From: Oscillospiraceae bacterium
GTDB lineage: Bacteria > Bacillota > Clostridia > Oscillospirales > Ruminococcaceae
DNA: 64,000 bases
Direction of reading: 5' to 3'
Assembly (NCBI GenBank): GCA_022791315.1
Contig: JAAVYW010000061.1
Coordinates: 62,001-126,000, forward strand
The position numbers were made by a program, and so were the translations under genes. This document shows positions 33,279 through 41,465 of the stretch, in pieces. Below the pieces are notes generated by a model that was given only the letters and a program-made list of their open reading frames with translations, searched no databases and was not told where the DNA came from. How positions within the stretch are numbered: the first letter of the stretch is position 1; every line of letters starts with the position of its first letter.

Positions 33279-35103
33279 TTACAGTCCCCTCCTTGTAGTA
33301 TTTGCTCTGCACGCCAAAGAGATAGGCGTATTGCCCCCCCAGCGCCATCAGTTCCTCATGGGTGCCGCTCTCGGCAATCACGCCGTTTTCCAGCAGCACA
33401 ATCCGGTCGCAGAACCGGGTAGAGGCAAAGCGGTGGGAGATATACAGGGAGGTCTTGCCCCTTGTCAGCTCCCGGTACTGTAGGTACAGCTTGTTCTCCG
33501 CAATGGGGTCCAGCGCGGCGGTGGGCTCGTCCAGCACCAGGAGGGGCCCGTTTTTGTAGATAGCCCTTGCCAGCAGCAGCCTCTGCATCTCCCCGCCAGA
33601 GAAATCCACTCCGTCGTCGTAGATGCCCTTCATCAGATGGGTATCCATCCCGTTTGGCAGGCGCTCCACCTTATCCCAAAGCCCCGCCTTCCGCAGCGCC
33701 GCCTCCGCGTCCTCCCGCACTGTGGGCCGCTCCGGGTCTGCGCTGGCAACAAATTCCCAAATGGGGAAGGCCAGCGCCGTCACCTCCTGGAACACAGCGG
33801 AAATCAGGGTGTAATATTCCCCAATGTTATATTCGTCTATCCGCTTCCCGTCCACCAGGATTTCCCCCTTGGTAGGGGCATAGAGCCCGCAGAGCAGCTT
33901 CACCAGCGTGGTCTTCCCCGCACCGTTGAGCCCCACCAGGGCAATGCTCTCCCCCGGCTCCATCACCAGGTTCAGCCCCTTGAGCGTGTATCCCTCCGCC
34001 CCCGCATATTTGTACCACACGTCTTTAAACTCCACCTTCACCGCCCCCGCCGGCAGCGGGCAGCCCGCCCCGTGGTTAAAGTGGTTGGGATAGGCTTCCC
34101 AGCTGCGGTAGTAGCCGATTTTGTCCGCCTGTGCCGCCAGCGCGGCCATATCCCCCATAATCCCGGTGAGAAAGGCCGCAATGCTCCCCACTACACCGAA
34201 GTAAAACACAAAGTCCCCCACGCCGATGCTGCCCCCCGCCAGCAGGGCAATCAGGAAGACATAGGCTGCCCCATCCTGCACCAACGTCATTAGGCCGGAG
34301 AGCATCGCCGCCCATACGCCCCGCAAGCTGCACTTTTTCTCCCACAGTAAAACATAGGCCTGGTAATCCCGCATCATCTTCCCCAGCCAGCCCTCCAGCC
34401 CGTAGAGCTTGATGTCCTTTGCCAGCGGGAAATCCTCCGAGAGATTTTGCAGGTACTCGATTTTGCGGTTCTCCTTTTCCCACTGGTGCTTGTGCTTCTC
34501 GTAATAGGTTGCCTGCCAACGGGTGGTAAAATAGGAAAACACCGAAACCGCCGCCACAACCACAAACAGCAGCGGATGCAGCACCGCCAGCAGCGAGGCA
34601 TAGGCGACGACCCCCAGCGTGTGAATCAGCGCCTGGGTCACATCCTGCCAGATAAATTCCAGGGAGCATCTGCCTTGGCAGGCGTCCTGCCTGGCATAAC
34701 CTGAAATCTCCCGGTAGTCCTGTTTTTCCAGGTTTTCATAGTCCGTTTCATACTCCAGTTGGCCCAAATACATATCCTGTATTAAGGTAGTAAAATAGTA
34801 CAACCAGCCCCAGGGCTTTTCCAGCAAATAATTTTGCAGGATGCTCAGCAGCGCAATCCCCATTCCCAGCCCGAGGCACACCCCTGCCAGCTGGGCAAAC
34901 CCCTCCCCCGCGCCGATACCGTCCAGCAGCACCTTGGGGAAATAGGCCTGTACCAGCGGCAGCACCACCGCCACCGGCACCGAGGCAAAGACAAAGCAGA
35001 CGAATTTCCTGTCCATCCTCCAAAGCCCCTTCATGGCCCAGACAATGCTGCCCGCCTTATTGTACTTCCGCCCCGCCGCCGGGGCCTTCTCTTTCGTGTT
35101 CAT
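33271..35103 (-). CDS. ABC exporter, fused permease-ATPase, first subunit
   Basis: 610 residues from ATG 35103, chosen because AGAGGTGAT precedes it; the open frame continues 121 codons upstream through a hairpin-rich non-coding stretch. Six-helix permease (about 25-330), ATPase with Walker A GLNGAGKTT (about 405), Q-loop AVFQEVTALAFP, signature FSGGE, Walker B LLVLDEPTAALDP and H-loop YISHRFAS. Both signatures in this pair deviate from LSGGQ at the last residue (Glu). Forms a heterodimer with the next gene. A -10-like TATACT lies at 35125-35130 (minus strand) with a weak -35. Confidence 0.9.
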   Translation of the reverse strand: MNTKEKAPAAGRKYNKAGSIVWAMKGLWRMDRKFVCFVFASVPVAVVLPLVQAYFPKVLLDGIGAGEGFAQLAGVCLGLGMGIALLSILQNYLLEKPWGWLYYFTTLIQDMYLGQLEYETDYENLEKQDYREISGYARQDACQGRCSLEFIWQDVTQALIHTLGVVAYASLLAVLHPLLFVVVAAVSVFSYFTTRWQATYYEKHKHQWEKENRKIEYLQNLSEDFPLAKDIKLYGLEGWLGKMMRDYQAYVLLWEKKCSLRGVWAAMLSGLMTLVQDGAAYVFLIALLAGGSIGVGDFVFYFGVVGSIAAFLTGIMGDMAALAAQADKIGYYRSWEAYPNHFNHGAGCPLPAGAVKVEFKDVWYKYAGAEGYTLKGLNLVMEPGESIALVGLNGAGKTTLVKLLCGLYAPTKGEILVDGKRIDEYNIGEYYTLISAVFQEVTALAFPIWEFVASADPERPTVREDAEAALRKAGLWDKVERLPNGMDTHLMKGIYDDGVDFSGGEMQRLLLARAIYKNGPLLVLDEPTAALDPIAENKLYLQYRELTRGKTSLYISHRFASTRFCDRIVLLENGVIAESGTHEELMALGGQYAYLFGVQSKYYKEGTVNA

Positions 35104-35216
35104 CCCTTCATCACCTCTAGCGGCAGTATAACACAACCAAAAAGAAAAAGCGCAAATTGATACCAAATGCTCAAAATTTGATGTCAACTGCACTTTTTCA
35201 TTTTTCTGAGGTTCCC

Positions 35217-35446
35217 GCCCCTTCGGGGCACGCGCGCAAAGTGCGCGCTGGCGTCCATCTTTAAAGCAAGGTGGGCCGCTTAAGCAGGGGCGTCCTTCCC
35301 AGCGCGGGTCTATCGCGCTGTAGGCGAACCAAAAGTTCCGGGCCAACGAAGCTGGCCTGGCAAGAATCGCCTTGCGATTCTTGAAAGTCAAGCCATAGGC
35401 TTGACTTTGTTGAGGGGCAAAGCCCTGGTCGCTCGCCGCAGCGAGC
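35217..35446. repeat. Array of tight hairpins in the ABC-kinase spacer
   Basis: Six short perfect stems, four of them with 3-nt loops: GCCCC/GGGGC (35217-35229), GCGCGCA/TGCGCGC (35232-35248), AGCGCG/CGCGCT (35301-35319, 7-nt loop), CAAGAATCGC/GCGATTCTTG (35361-35383), AAAGTCAAGCC/GGCTTGACTTT (35384-35408) and GCTCGC/GCGAGC (35431-35446, 4-nt loop). No open frame with a ribosome-binding site. About 490 bp between genes is otherwise empty. Confidence 0.65.
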
Positions 35447-35592
35447 GAAACACCTCTAAAACCCAAAACAGCGGCGCATTATTAACAGCCCATGCAAGCA
35501 CCCAGCCAACAGCGCCGCCCCCACCCAGCCCCCTCTGTCGGTATCACACATCTCGCCCACGGCCGCCTTTGCCGCCAGGCAAACAGGCCCGC
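35438..35592. repeat. Dispersed intergenic repeat, copy B
   Basis: Blocks GCAGCGAGCGAAA (35438-35450), CACCCAGCCAACA (35499-35511), GCCGCCTTTGCC (35562-35573) and CAAACAGGCCCGC (35580-35592) match copy A at 203-336 in order and orientation. It ends 3 bp before the stop codon of the kinase gene on the minus strand. Confidence 0.6.
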
Positions 35593-35595
35593 CCC

Positions 35596-36240
35596 CTACT
35601 GCGGCAATAAAACCTCGGTAGAAAAAGCCCCATCCTCCGAGGCCCGCTTGATGCGCCCGCCGTACTTCTGCACCACCCGGTCAACCCGCCCCAGCCCAAA
35701 GCCGTGCCCCTCCCCCTTGGTGGAGAAAAAGCCCTTTTTCTTCTGCCCCCCGGCGGTATTCATCAGCGAGAGATAGAGGTAATTCCCCTTCATCTCCATG
35801 TAAAGCCGGATAAGCCGCTGCTCCTGCGGCAGCTCCATGCAGGCATCCATGGCGTTGTCCAGCAGGTTGCCGATGACAACGCACAAATCCAGCTCCGAAA
35901 TCGTCAGCGATACCGGTATCTGCGCCTCCACCTTCACACGGATATTCCGCTCCATCGCCAGCGAGAGCTTGCTGTTCAAAACCGCGTCCGCCATCCGGTT
36001 CCCGGTGCGGATAACCGTCTCCACATTGGTCAAATCCTCGTCCAGCATATCCAGGTATTTCTCGATTTCCCCATACTCCCCGTTGGCAGCGTGCACCTTC
36101 ATGGCCTGGATATGGTGCCGGTAGTCGTGCCGCCAGCCCCGCATCTTGGTATATAGGTTCTCGGCCTCCAGGTAATACTTCTGCATCAGCTCTATCTCAA
36201 AGGCTGCCACCCGCTTGGCAACCAGCCGGTCAAAAAGCAC
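35596..36240 (-). CDS. Soluble GHKL-type histidine kinase
   Basis: 214 residues from a GTG at 36240 with GGGGGAG 6 bp upstream. Contains dimerisation/His box WRHDYRHHIQAM (about 36-47), N-box CVVIGNLLDNAMDAC (about 126) and G-box GHGFGLGRVDRVV (about 182). Unlike usual AgrC- or LytS-type kinases it has no membrane segments; it starts only about 35 residues before the His box. Either it is a cytoplasmic sensor or relies on a partner for input. Encoded 15 bp after its response regulator. Confidence 0.85.
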   Translation of the reverse strand: MLFDRLVAKRVAAFEIELMQKYYLEAENLYTKMRGWRHDYRHHIQAMKVHAANGEYGEIEKYLDMLDEDLTNVETVIRTGNRMADAVLNSKLSLAMERNIRVKVEAQIPVSLTISELDLCVVIGNLLDNAMDACMELPQEQRLIRLYMEMKGNYLYLSLMNTAGGQKKKGFFSTKGEGHGFGLGRVDRVVQKYGGRIKRASEDGAFSTEVLLPQ

Positions 36241-36255
36241 CCTTTTCTCCCCCTT

Positions 36256-36957
36256 TTACAGGTATTTCACCAGGGCGTCATGTACCTGGTCATACATCCC
36301 CCGGCTCATAGGCACTGTATCGCCGTTTAACATGGTAATCTCCCGCCGGGTAATCTTTTTCACGTATTTTAACCCCACCACAAAGGAGCGGTGCACCTTG
36401 AGGAACGTGTCGTCCAGCTGCGCCGCAAACTTTGCCAGCGCCATCCGCACCCGGTAGCTGTCCCGCACCGTGTGCACCAAAATATATACGTTTTCCGCCT
36501 CCACATAGGTGATGTCCGCCAAAGAGACCTTGATGTCCGCCTCCGCCGTGGCCAGCAGCACCGCGCGCTGTCTTGTGCGCAGGTTGTCCGCCGCCTTGTC
36601 CAGCACCGGGAACAGCTTCCCCTCATCTACCGGCTTAATCAGGTAGTGCAGCGCCGACACGTCAAATCCATCGCTGAAATAGTCGTAGTACCCGGTGACA
36701 AAGACAATCTGCACCCCCGCGTTTTCCTCCCGCACCGCCTTTGCCAGCTGGATTCCGCTGGTGCCCGGCATCTCAACATCCAGCAGCAGGATGTCAAAGT
36801 CCCTCTCCTGCGCATAGTCAAAGAGGAAGCTGCCAGCCTCCCCATATTGCCTCAGCTCCACCAAATAGCGGTTTTTCCCCGCCCAGGCCGTCACCAGTCC
36901 CTGTAAATAGTCCCGCTGCCCCGCCTCGTCGTCGCAAATCCCAATTTTATACCTCAT
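36256..36957 (-). CDS. LytTR-family response regulator
   Basis: 233 residues. Receiver domain with IGICDDEAGQ, phospho-Asp in DILLLDVEMPGTSG (about 57) and Lys in HYLIKPVDEGK; LytTR domain (about 135-230) with ITYVEAENVYILVHT and FLKVHRSFVVGLKYVKKI. It pairs with the soluble GHKL kinase downstream. A clear promoter lies at 37001-37029. Targets not identified; the neighbouring ABC exporter is a candidate by position. Confidence 0.92.
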   Translation of the reverse strand: MRYKIGICDDEAGQRDYLQGLVTAWAGKNRYLVELRQYGEAGSFLFDYAQERDFDILLLDVEMPGTSGIQLAKAVREENAGVQIVFVTGYYDYFSDGFDVSALHYLIKPVDEGKLFPVLDKAADNLRTRQRAVLLATAEADIKVSLADITYVEAENVYILVHTVRDSYRVRMALAKFAAQLDDTFLKVHRSFVVGLKYVKKITRREITMLNGDTVPMSRGMYDQVHDALVKYL

Positions 36958-37000
36958 CGCTTCACCGCCTCATGGAATGGGGTTTACGTGCTTTATCTCT

Positions 37001-37029
37001 ATTATACCGTCCTCCAGCAGATTTGGCAA
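37001..37029 (-). promoter_or_regulatory. Promoter of LytTR-GHKL operon
   Basis: Minus strand TTGCCA (37024-37029), 17-bp spacer, TATAAT (37001-37006). Confidence 0.75.
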
Positions 37030-37067
37030 TGGGGACAGCCCCCTGGCAACATTTTTAGAAAAAGCCC

Positions 37068-37095
37068 TTGACAAACCGGGAAAGCCTGCTATAAT
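37068..37095 (+). promoter_or_regulatory. Promoter of the T-box/trpB2 transcript
   Basis: TTGACA (37068-37073), 16-bp spacer, TATAAT (37090-37095), start expected about 37102, which leaves a leader of about 345 nt. Confidence 0.85.
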
Positions 37096-37101
37096 AATTC
37101 C

Positions 37102-37402
37102 AAGGAAATTGATTTTCCCAAGATAAACCGGCGAGGGAGAGTAAGTACTCCCTGTATCCTCTGACCTAGAGAGCCGCAGGCGGTGAAATTGCGGCACAGA
37201 GAGCAGGGACGAATGGACTCCTGAGGGCAAGCCGAATCGATTGGTTTCGTAGTAGGTGCGCCGGAGCAGAAGCTCCGTTATCAAACTTCGGCATATCACT
37301 GGTATGCGCAGAGCGGGCGTGAATCACGCCAAGCCGGGTGGCACCGCAGAAGCTATCACCGCTTCTGTCCCTGCAAGAATTTGTGGGGACAGGGGCGTTT
37401 TC
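37102..37402 (+). promoter_or_regulatory. T-box riboswitch, tryptophan specificity
   Basis: Leader with T-box hallmarks: GAGAGTAAGTA near the 5' side, AG-rich bulges (AGAGAG) in stem I, specifier region GAA-TGG-AC with TGG at 37214-37216 (Trp codon followed by A), T-box sequence GGGTGGCACCGC (37336-37347) within the antiterminator, and a terminator stem CTGTCCC (37365-37371) / GGGACAG (37386-37392) followed by a T-rich run near 37398. Uncharged tRNA-Trp should bind the specifier and the T-box bulge and prevent termination, so the downstream trpB2 is made when tryptophan is scarce. Confidence 0.92.
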
Positions 37403-37447
37403 TTTTCCCCATTTCCCCACCATCTTTTGGAAAGGCAGGAATACACG

Positions 37448-38836
37448 ATGTCTGAGAACAAAATCCCCTACAAAATCTATCTGGAAGAACAGGAAATGCC
37501 CAAGCAGTGGTACAACGTGCGGGCAGATATGAAAAATAAACCTGCACCCCTTTTAAACCCCGCCACTTTGCAGCCCATGACCGCCGCCGAGCTGGAGGGC
37601 GTCTTCTGCCGGGAACTGGTGGAGCAGGAGCTGGACAACGACCACCGCTACATCGATATCCCCGAGGAAATCCAGGAATACTACAAGATGTACCGTCCCT
37701 CCCCCCTGATGCGGGCCTATCGCCTGGAAAAACACCTGGGCACCCCCGCCAAAATCTACTATAAATTTGAGGGCAACAACACCAGCGGCAGCCACAAGCT
37801 GAATTCCGCCATCGCCCAGGCCTACTATGCCAAAACGCAGGGCTTAAAGGGCGTCACCACCGAGACCGGCGCAGGGCAGTGGGGTACAGCGCTCTCCATG
37901 GCCTGCTCCTATTTCGGGTTGGACTGCAAGGTCTTCATGGTAAAGGTCTCCTATGAGCAAAAGCCCTTCCGCCGGGAAGTGATGCGCACCTATGGCGCAA
38001 ATGTGACCCCCTCCCCCTCCACCACCACAAAGGTGGGCCGCAAAATCCTGGAGGACCACCCCGGCACTTCCGGTTCCCTGGGCTGCGCCATCTCCGAGGC
38101 GGTGGAGGTGGCCCTGGGCAGCGAGGGCTATCGCTACGTTCTGGGCAGCGTGCTCTCCCAGGTGCTGCTGCACCAGTCCATCATCGGTGTGGAGACCAAA
38201 GCAGCCCTGGACAAATACGGCATTGTCCCCGATGTCATCATCGGCTGCGCCGGCGGCGGTTCCAATTTGGGCGGCCTCATCTCCCCCTTTATGGGAGAGA
38301 AGCTGCGGGGCGAACGGGATTACCGCTTCATTGCAGTGGAGCCCGCCTCCTGCCCCAGCCTCACCAGAGGGAAATACGTCTATGACTTCTGTGACACCGG
38401 CATGGTCTGTCCCCTTGCCAAGATGTACACCCTGGGTTCCGGCTTCATCCCCTCCCCCAATCACGCAGGCGGCCTGCGCTACCACGGCATGAGCTCCATC
38501 CTCTCCCAGCTCTATCACGACGGATTGATGGAGGCAGTCTCTGTGGGCCAAACCGAGGTGTTCCAGGCCGCAGAGGAATTTGCCCGCACCGAGGGTATCC
38601 TCCCCGCCCCTGAGAGCAGCCACGCCATCCGCGCCGCCATGGACGAGGCCCTCCGCTGCAAGGAGACCGGCGAGGAGAAAACCATTGTCTTCGGCCTCAC
38701 CGGCACCGGCTATTTCGACATGGTGGCCTATGAGAAGTTCCACGACAACAAGATGACCGATTACGTCCCCACAGAAGAGGACCTGAAGCCCGGCTTTGCC
38801 GGCATCCCCCGCTTCCCCGGCAACCCAATTGCCTGA
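37448..38836 (+). CDS. trpB: Tryptophan synthase beta-like enzyme, TrpB2 type
   Basis: 462 residues from ATG 37448, just after the T-box terminator; the longer upstream frame reads through the riboswitch and is not coding. Fold type II PLP enzyme with Lys about 117 in NNTSGSHKLNSA, ETGAGQWG loop and phosphate-binding GCAGGGSNLGG. The extended N-terminus (RPSPLMRAYRLEKHLGTPAKIYYKFEG) marks the TrpB2 subgroup, which usually works without TrpA and makes tryptophan from indole plus serine. No trpA or other trp gene is in the window, so this may be an indole-salvage gene. T-box supports a tryptophan role. Confidence 0.92.
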   Translation: MSENKIPYKIYLEEQEMPKQWYNVRADMKNKPAPLLNPATLQPMTAAELEGVFCRELVEQELDNDHRYIDIPEEIQEYYKMYRPSPLMRAYRLEKHLGTPAKIYYKFEGNNTSGSHKLNSAIAQAYYAKTQGLKGVTTETGAGQWGTALSMACSYFGLDCKVFMVKVSYEQKPFRREVMRTYGANVTPSPSTTTKVGRKILEDHPGTSGSLGCAISEAVEVALGSEGYRYVLGSVLSQVLLHQSIIGVETKAALDKYGIVPDVIIGCAGGGSNLGGLISPFMGEKLRGERDYRFIAVEPASCPSLTRGKYVYDFCDTGMVCPLAKMYTLGSGFIPSPNHAGGLRYHGMSSILSQLYHDGLMEAVSVGQTEVFQAAEEFARTEGILPAPESSHAIRAAMDEALRCKETGEEKTIVFGLTGTGYFDMVAYEKFHDNKMTDYVPTEEDLKPGFAGIPRFPGNPIA

Positions 38837-38845
38837 CAGCGACAG

Positions 38846-38882
38846 AAAACCGGTAGCAGAATTGCCCTCTGCTACCGGTTTT
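38846..38882 (+). terminator. Terminator of trpB2
   Basis: 15-bp perfect stem AAAACCGGTAGCAGA (38846-38860) / TCTGCTACCGGTTTT (38868-38882), then TTTACTG. Confidence 0.92.
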
Positions 38883-38909
38883 TTACTGCTTAAAGAGGGA
38901 AAGAAATCG

Positions 38910-39284
38910 TCAGGCGGTTTTCCCCTCCTGCACCGCCATCCGCACCTGCAGGTCGGCAATCTGCTCCTGCATCTGCTCTGTCCGTTCCTCCAGCTCCCGT
39001 TGCTTCTCAAAATTCTGCTGATAGCCGTCAAAGAGGACGTCTATCTTCTTTGTGACAGTATTTTCAATATACAGCCTTGTACGGGCCTCGGATTCCCTGA
39101 TTTCACGGGTAAGGCGCTCGTCCATCTCCGTCATCCGCTGGTCCATTTGCTCCATTCTCTGGTCCATTTGCTCTATCCGCTGGTCCATTCGCTCTATCCG
39201 CTGGTCCATCCGAATCATTCTCTGCTCCAGATGTACAATGCTCTGGGCAATCAACTGAAACTGTTCCAACATCTCTTTCTCCAC
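38910..39284 (-). CDS. Coiled-coil protein with exact heptad repeats
   Basis: 124 residues, GTG start at 39284 with GAGGGGG upstream. Residues about 20-55 consist of a seven-residue repeat of the type RMDQRIE / QMDQRME, an ideal left-handed coiled coil; helix continues (about 85-118, ELEERTEQMQEQIADLQVRM). No membrane segment or signal peptide. Resembles small coiled-coil proteins next to or inside phage-like or shape-related loci, but nothing assigns a function. The DNA repeat under it (39132-39225) may vary in copy number. Confidence 0.75.
   Translation of the reverse strand: MEKEMLEQFQLIAQSIVHLEQRMIRMDQRIERMDQRIEQMDQRMEQMDQRMTEMDERLTREIRESEARTRLYIENTVTKKIDVLFDGYQQNFEKQRELEERTEQMQEQIADLQVRMAVQEGKTA
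39132..39225 (-). repeat. In-frame 21-bp tandem repeat encoding heptads
   Basis: About 4.5 copies of a 21-bp unit close to CTGGTCCATTYGCTCYATY, each copy one heptad of the coiled coil. Multiples of 21 bp can be gained or lost without breaking the frame. Confidence 0.75.
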
Positions 39285-39316
39285 AATACTTCCCCCTCTT
39301 TTTTCCTGATGAATTC

Positions 39317-39346
39317 AGTATAGCACATATGGGCCAAAGCCGTCAA
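39317..39346 (-). promoter_or_regulatory. Promoter of the coiled-coil gene
   Basis: Minus strand TTGACG (39341-39346), 18-bp spacer, TATACT (39317-39322). Confidence 0.7.
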
Positions 39347-39364
39347 TGTCCAAAAGAAAATGAT

Positions 39365-39398
39365 AGCGCCCCCAGAGCTCCATGGCCCTGGGGGCGCT
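39365..39398 (-). terminator. Terminator of the amidase gene
   Basis: AGCGCCCCCAG (39365-39375) pairs with CTGGGGGCGCT (39388-39398); minus strand continues ATCATTTTCTTTT. Confidence 0.85.
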
Positions 39399-39403
39399 GC
39401 GAT

Positions 39404-41182
39404 TTAGTTCAAGGACTTTGCCACGCCCTGGGCAATGCCCTCGGCGGCACGCTGGATAGAATCCGCATCTGCACACTGGTCATACTCCACCGGATTGGTG
39501 ATAAAGCCGCTCTCCAAGAGAATAGCGGGCATAAAGGTCATGCGGTTGACATAGAAGCCGTTCCACTTGACCCCCCGGTTGTTCCGGCCAATGGCGTTTG
39601 TCAGGCCCTCCAGCACCCGGCCTGCGTAAGCATGGGACTGGGTGGTGTAGTAATACACCTCCGCACCCGAGACCTTGAGGGTGTCCACGTTATAGCCCAC
39701 GGAGTTGTGGTGCACCGAGAGGAAGAAATCAGGGCGGTATTGGGCGGTGAAGCTGCGCCGCTCGGTGAGGAGGAAATCGGAATCATCGCTGCGGGTAAGG
39801 TACACGGTGGCGCCCAGGGCCTCCAGTTCCTCCTTTACACTTTGGGCCAACGCCAGGTTCAGGTCGGCCTCATCCGGGCCAAAGGAGCCCGCCGCGCCAA
39901 TGGCGCCGGGGTCTTTCCCGCCATGGCCGGGGTCAACCACCACGGTGACATTTGCCAAGGGCTTGCTGGCCGTCCCCTTTTCAGGGGCATAGTGGAAATA
40001 GAGCCGGGTGCCCTCCGCTGTCTTCTCCACGTTATAGCCCCAGATGCTCTTCCCCTCTTTGAGCTTAAAGGTATAGGTGACAGCCCCGTCCTTCTCCTTT
40101 TTGGATACAGCGTCAAAGAGCTTGGAGTGCTTGGCGTTCAGGGAGGGCATCCCCGTCACATTGTAGAGGGTCATAGAGAACTCCCCCTCCCCCCGCAGGT
40201 AGCTGTAGGGGACGTCCTTCACATCCTTGATAATGTAGGACTCGCTCTTTTCCCCCACCTTGTAAATCACGCCGCTAGGGGACTGCAGGGCGGGCTCGCT
40301 GCCAGTGACAAGCTCCACCACGCTCTTATGTACCCAGCCCCGGGTGGAGGCCAGCTTGAAATAGCCGCCGTCCTCCTCGGCAATATAGTCCTTCACCCCC
40401 TGCTGGAAGGTGCCGATGATATTAGCCGAGCCGGAAGAAGAGGCATAGACATTGGCATAGTCGTCCGAGACCACCAGCATGGGGCTGGCCTCCGCCCCTG
40501 CCACAAAGAGCTTGCCGGTGGAGCTGTACTCCTTTTCCGTCCCGTTATAGCTGAGCGTATAGCGGATTTTCCCCAGGGATTCCACCTCGTCCTCGGCAAA
40601 GGAACCGTTGTCCGGGATGGTATAGCTGCCGGTGAAGGTGGCGGGAATACCCGCCATGGCAGTGGCGGCCTTTTGCTTTAAGGTCACAGTTTTGCCGTTC
40701 ACTTCCACCTGCACTGTGGCAGTGCTGGGGGCCACGCAGGCCAGGGAAACTGTATCGCCAGGCCGGGCCAAGGCGGTGTTTGCCGGGAACATGGAACTCT
40801 GGGTGATATAGTCAATGGCCTTGGGCGAGGCAGTAGAGCCGGTGGACTTGGGCCTTGTCACCGTCACGGTCTTGCTCTCGTTCCCCTGGCGGAAGGTAAA
40901 GACGTTTTCCCCATACTCCAGGGCCACATAGACGCCAAAGGTGCCGCTGCTCCCCCGGTTCTCCACCGGTTCCCCGTTCATAGTCAGCTCCTGGGCCGGG
41001 TCAGAGGTGCCGGTGATGGTGTAATTGGCATAGGAGATTGTGGCATTTTGGGAGAGGTTGGCGATATTCAGGGCATTGGATATGGCCAGTTCGTCCTCCG
41101 ACACCGCCCATGTGGGGGCGCTGACGGTAAGGGCGCAGCACAGCGCCAGGATTCCCGCAGCCAGCTTTTTCACATTTTTCAT
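39404..41182 (-). CDS. Secreted N-acetylmuramoyl-L-alanine amidase (Amidase_3) with SH3-like domain
   Basis: 592 residues. Sec signal peptide (MKNVKKLAAGILALCCALTVSAPTWA, cleavage about 26). Beta-rich region (30-220) with an Ig-like part, an SH3b-like domain (about 225-290, VYASSSGSANIIGTFQQG ... GWVHKSVVEL), an AMIN-like stretch (about 300-390) and the catalytic Amidase_3 domain (about 410-592): VVDPGHGGKDPGAIG with the zinc His, acidic DEADLN, SVHHNS and LLESGFITN with the catalytic Glu. Cleaves the bond between MurNAc and L-Ala in peptidoglycan; probably acts in cell separation or sporulation. Confidence 0.93.
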   Translation of the reverse strand: MKNVKKLAAGILALCCALTVSAPTWAVSEDELAISNALNIANLSQNATISYANYTITGTSDPAQELTMNGEPVENRGSSGTFGVYVALEYGENVFTFRQGNESKTVTVTRPKSTGSTASPKAIDYITQSSMFPANTALARPGDTVSLACVAPSTATVQVEVNGKTVTLKQKAATAMAGIPATFTGSYTIPDNGSFAEDEVESLGKIRYTLSYNGTEKEYSSTGKLFVAGAEASPMLVVSDDYANVYASSSGSANIIGTFQQGVKDYIAEEDGGYFKLASTRGWVHKSVVELVTGSEPALQSPSGVIYKVGEKSESYIIKDVKDVPYSYLRGEGEFSMTLYNVTGMPSLNAKHSKLFDAVSKKEKDGAVTYTFKLKEGKSIWGYNVEKTAEGTRLYFHYAPEKGTASKPLANVTVVVDPGHGGKDPGAIGAAGSFGPDEADLNLALAQSVKEELEALGATVYLTRSDDSDFLLTERRSFTAQYRPDFFLSVHHNSVGYNVDTLKVSGAEVYYYTTQSHAYAGRVLEGLTNAIGRNNRGVKWNGFYVNRMTFMPAILLESGFITNPVEYDQCADADSIQRAAEGIAQGVAKSLN

Positions 41183-41207
41183 AAATCGGTTCTTCCTTTC
41201 TCCAAAA

Positions 41208-41225
41208 CCGGCCGTCCCCGGCCGG
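41208..41225 (-). promoter_or_regulatory. Leader hairpin upstream of amidase gene
   Basis: CCGGCCG/CGGCCGG with a 4-nt loop, about 25 bp before the start codon, just upstream of the ribosome-binding site. The rest of 41183-41465 is AT-richer; no consensus promoter stands out. Confidence 0.4.
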
Positions 41226-41465
41226 CGGCTTCGCAGGTGAGCCGTAATTTCTCATTCTCACTTTTATAAACCAGAAATTTCGCCTTTTTATTGGCATTCC
41301 GGAAAAACAAATCTTTCCAGGCAAAGAAAGGCCAAAAAAATCCCCCGGAAAAGATTCCTCTTTCCCAGGAGAGCGCATCAGGCGGCAGCGAACCAATCAG
41401 AGACTTCCGCCGTGTGGCAATTTCCAGATTACTTTTTATTCCCTTGGCAAGTGTCCCTTTTTCCC

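Noticed and set aside
35104..35466. N-terminal extension of the ABC protein to 731 residues
   Set aside because: The extension translates through the hairpin array; the ATG at 35103 has a good ribosome-binding site and gives a normal exporter length.
37256..37447. N-terminal extension of TrpB2 to 526 residues
   Set aside because: It lies inside the T-box riboswitch and its terminator, so it cannot be the true start.
39329..40681. 450-codon plus-strand frame opposite the amidase
   Set aside because: Shadow of the amidase gene, which has a signal peptide and complete catalytic motifs.
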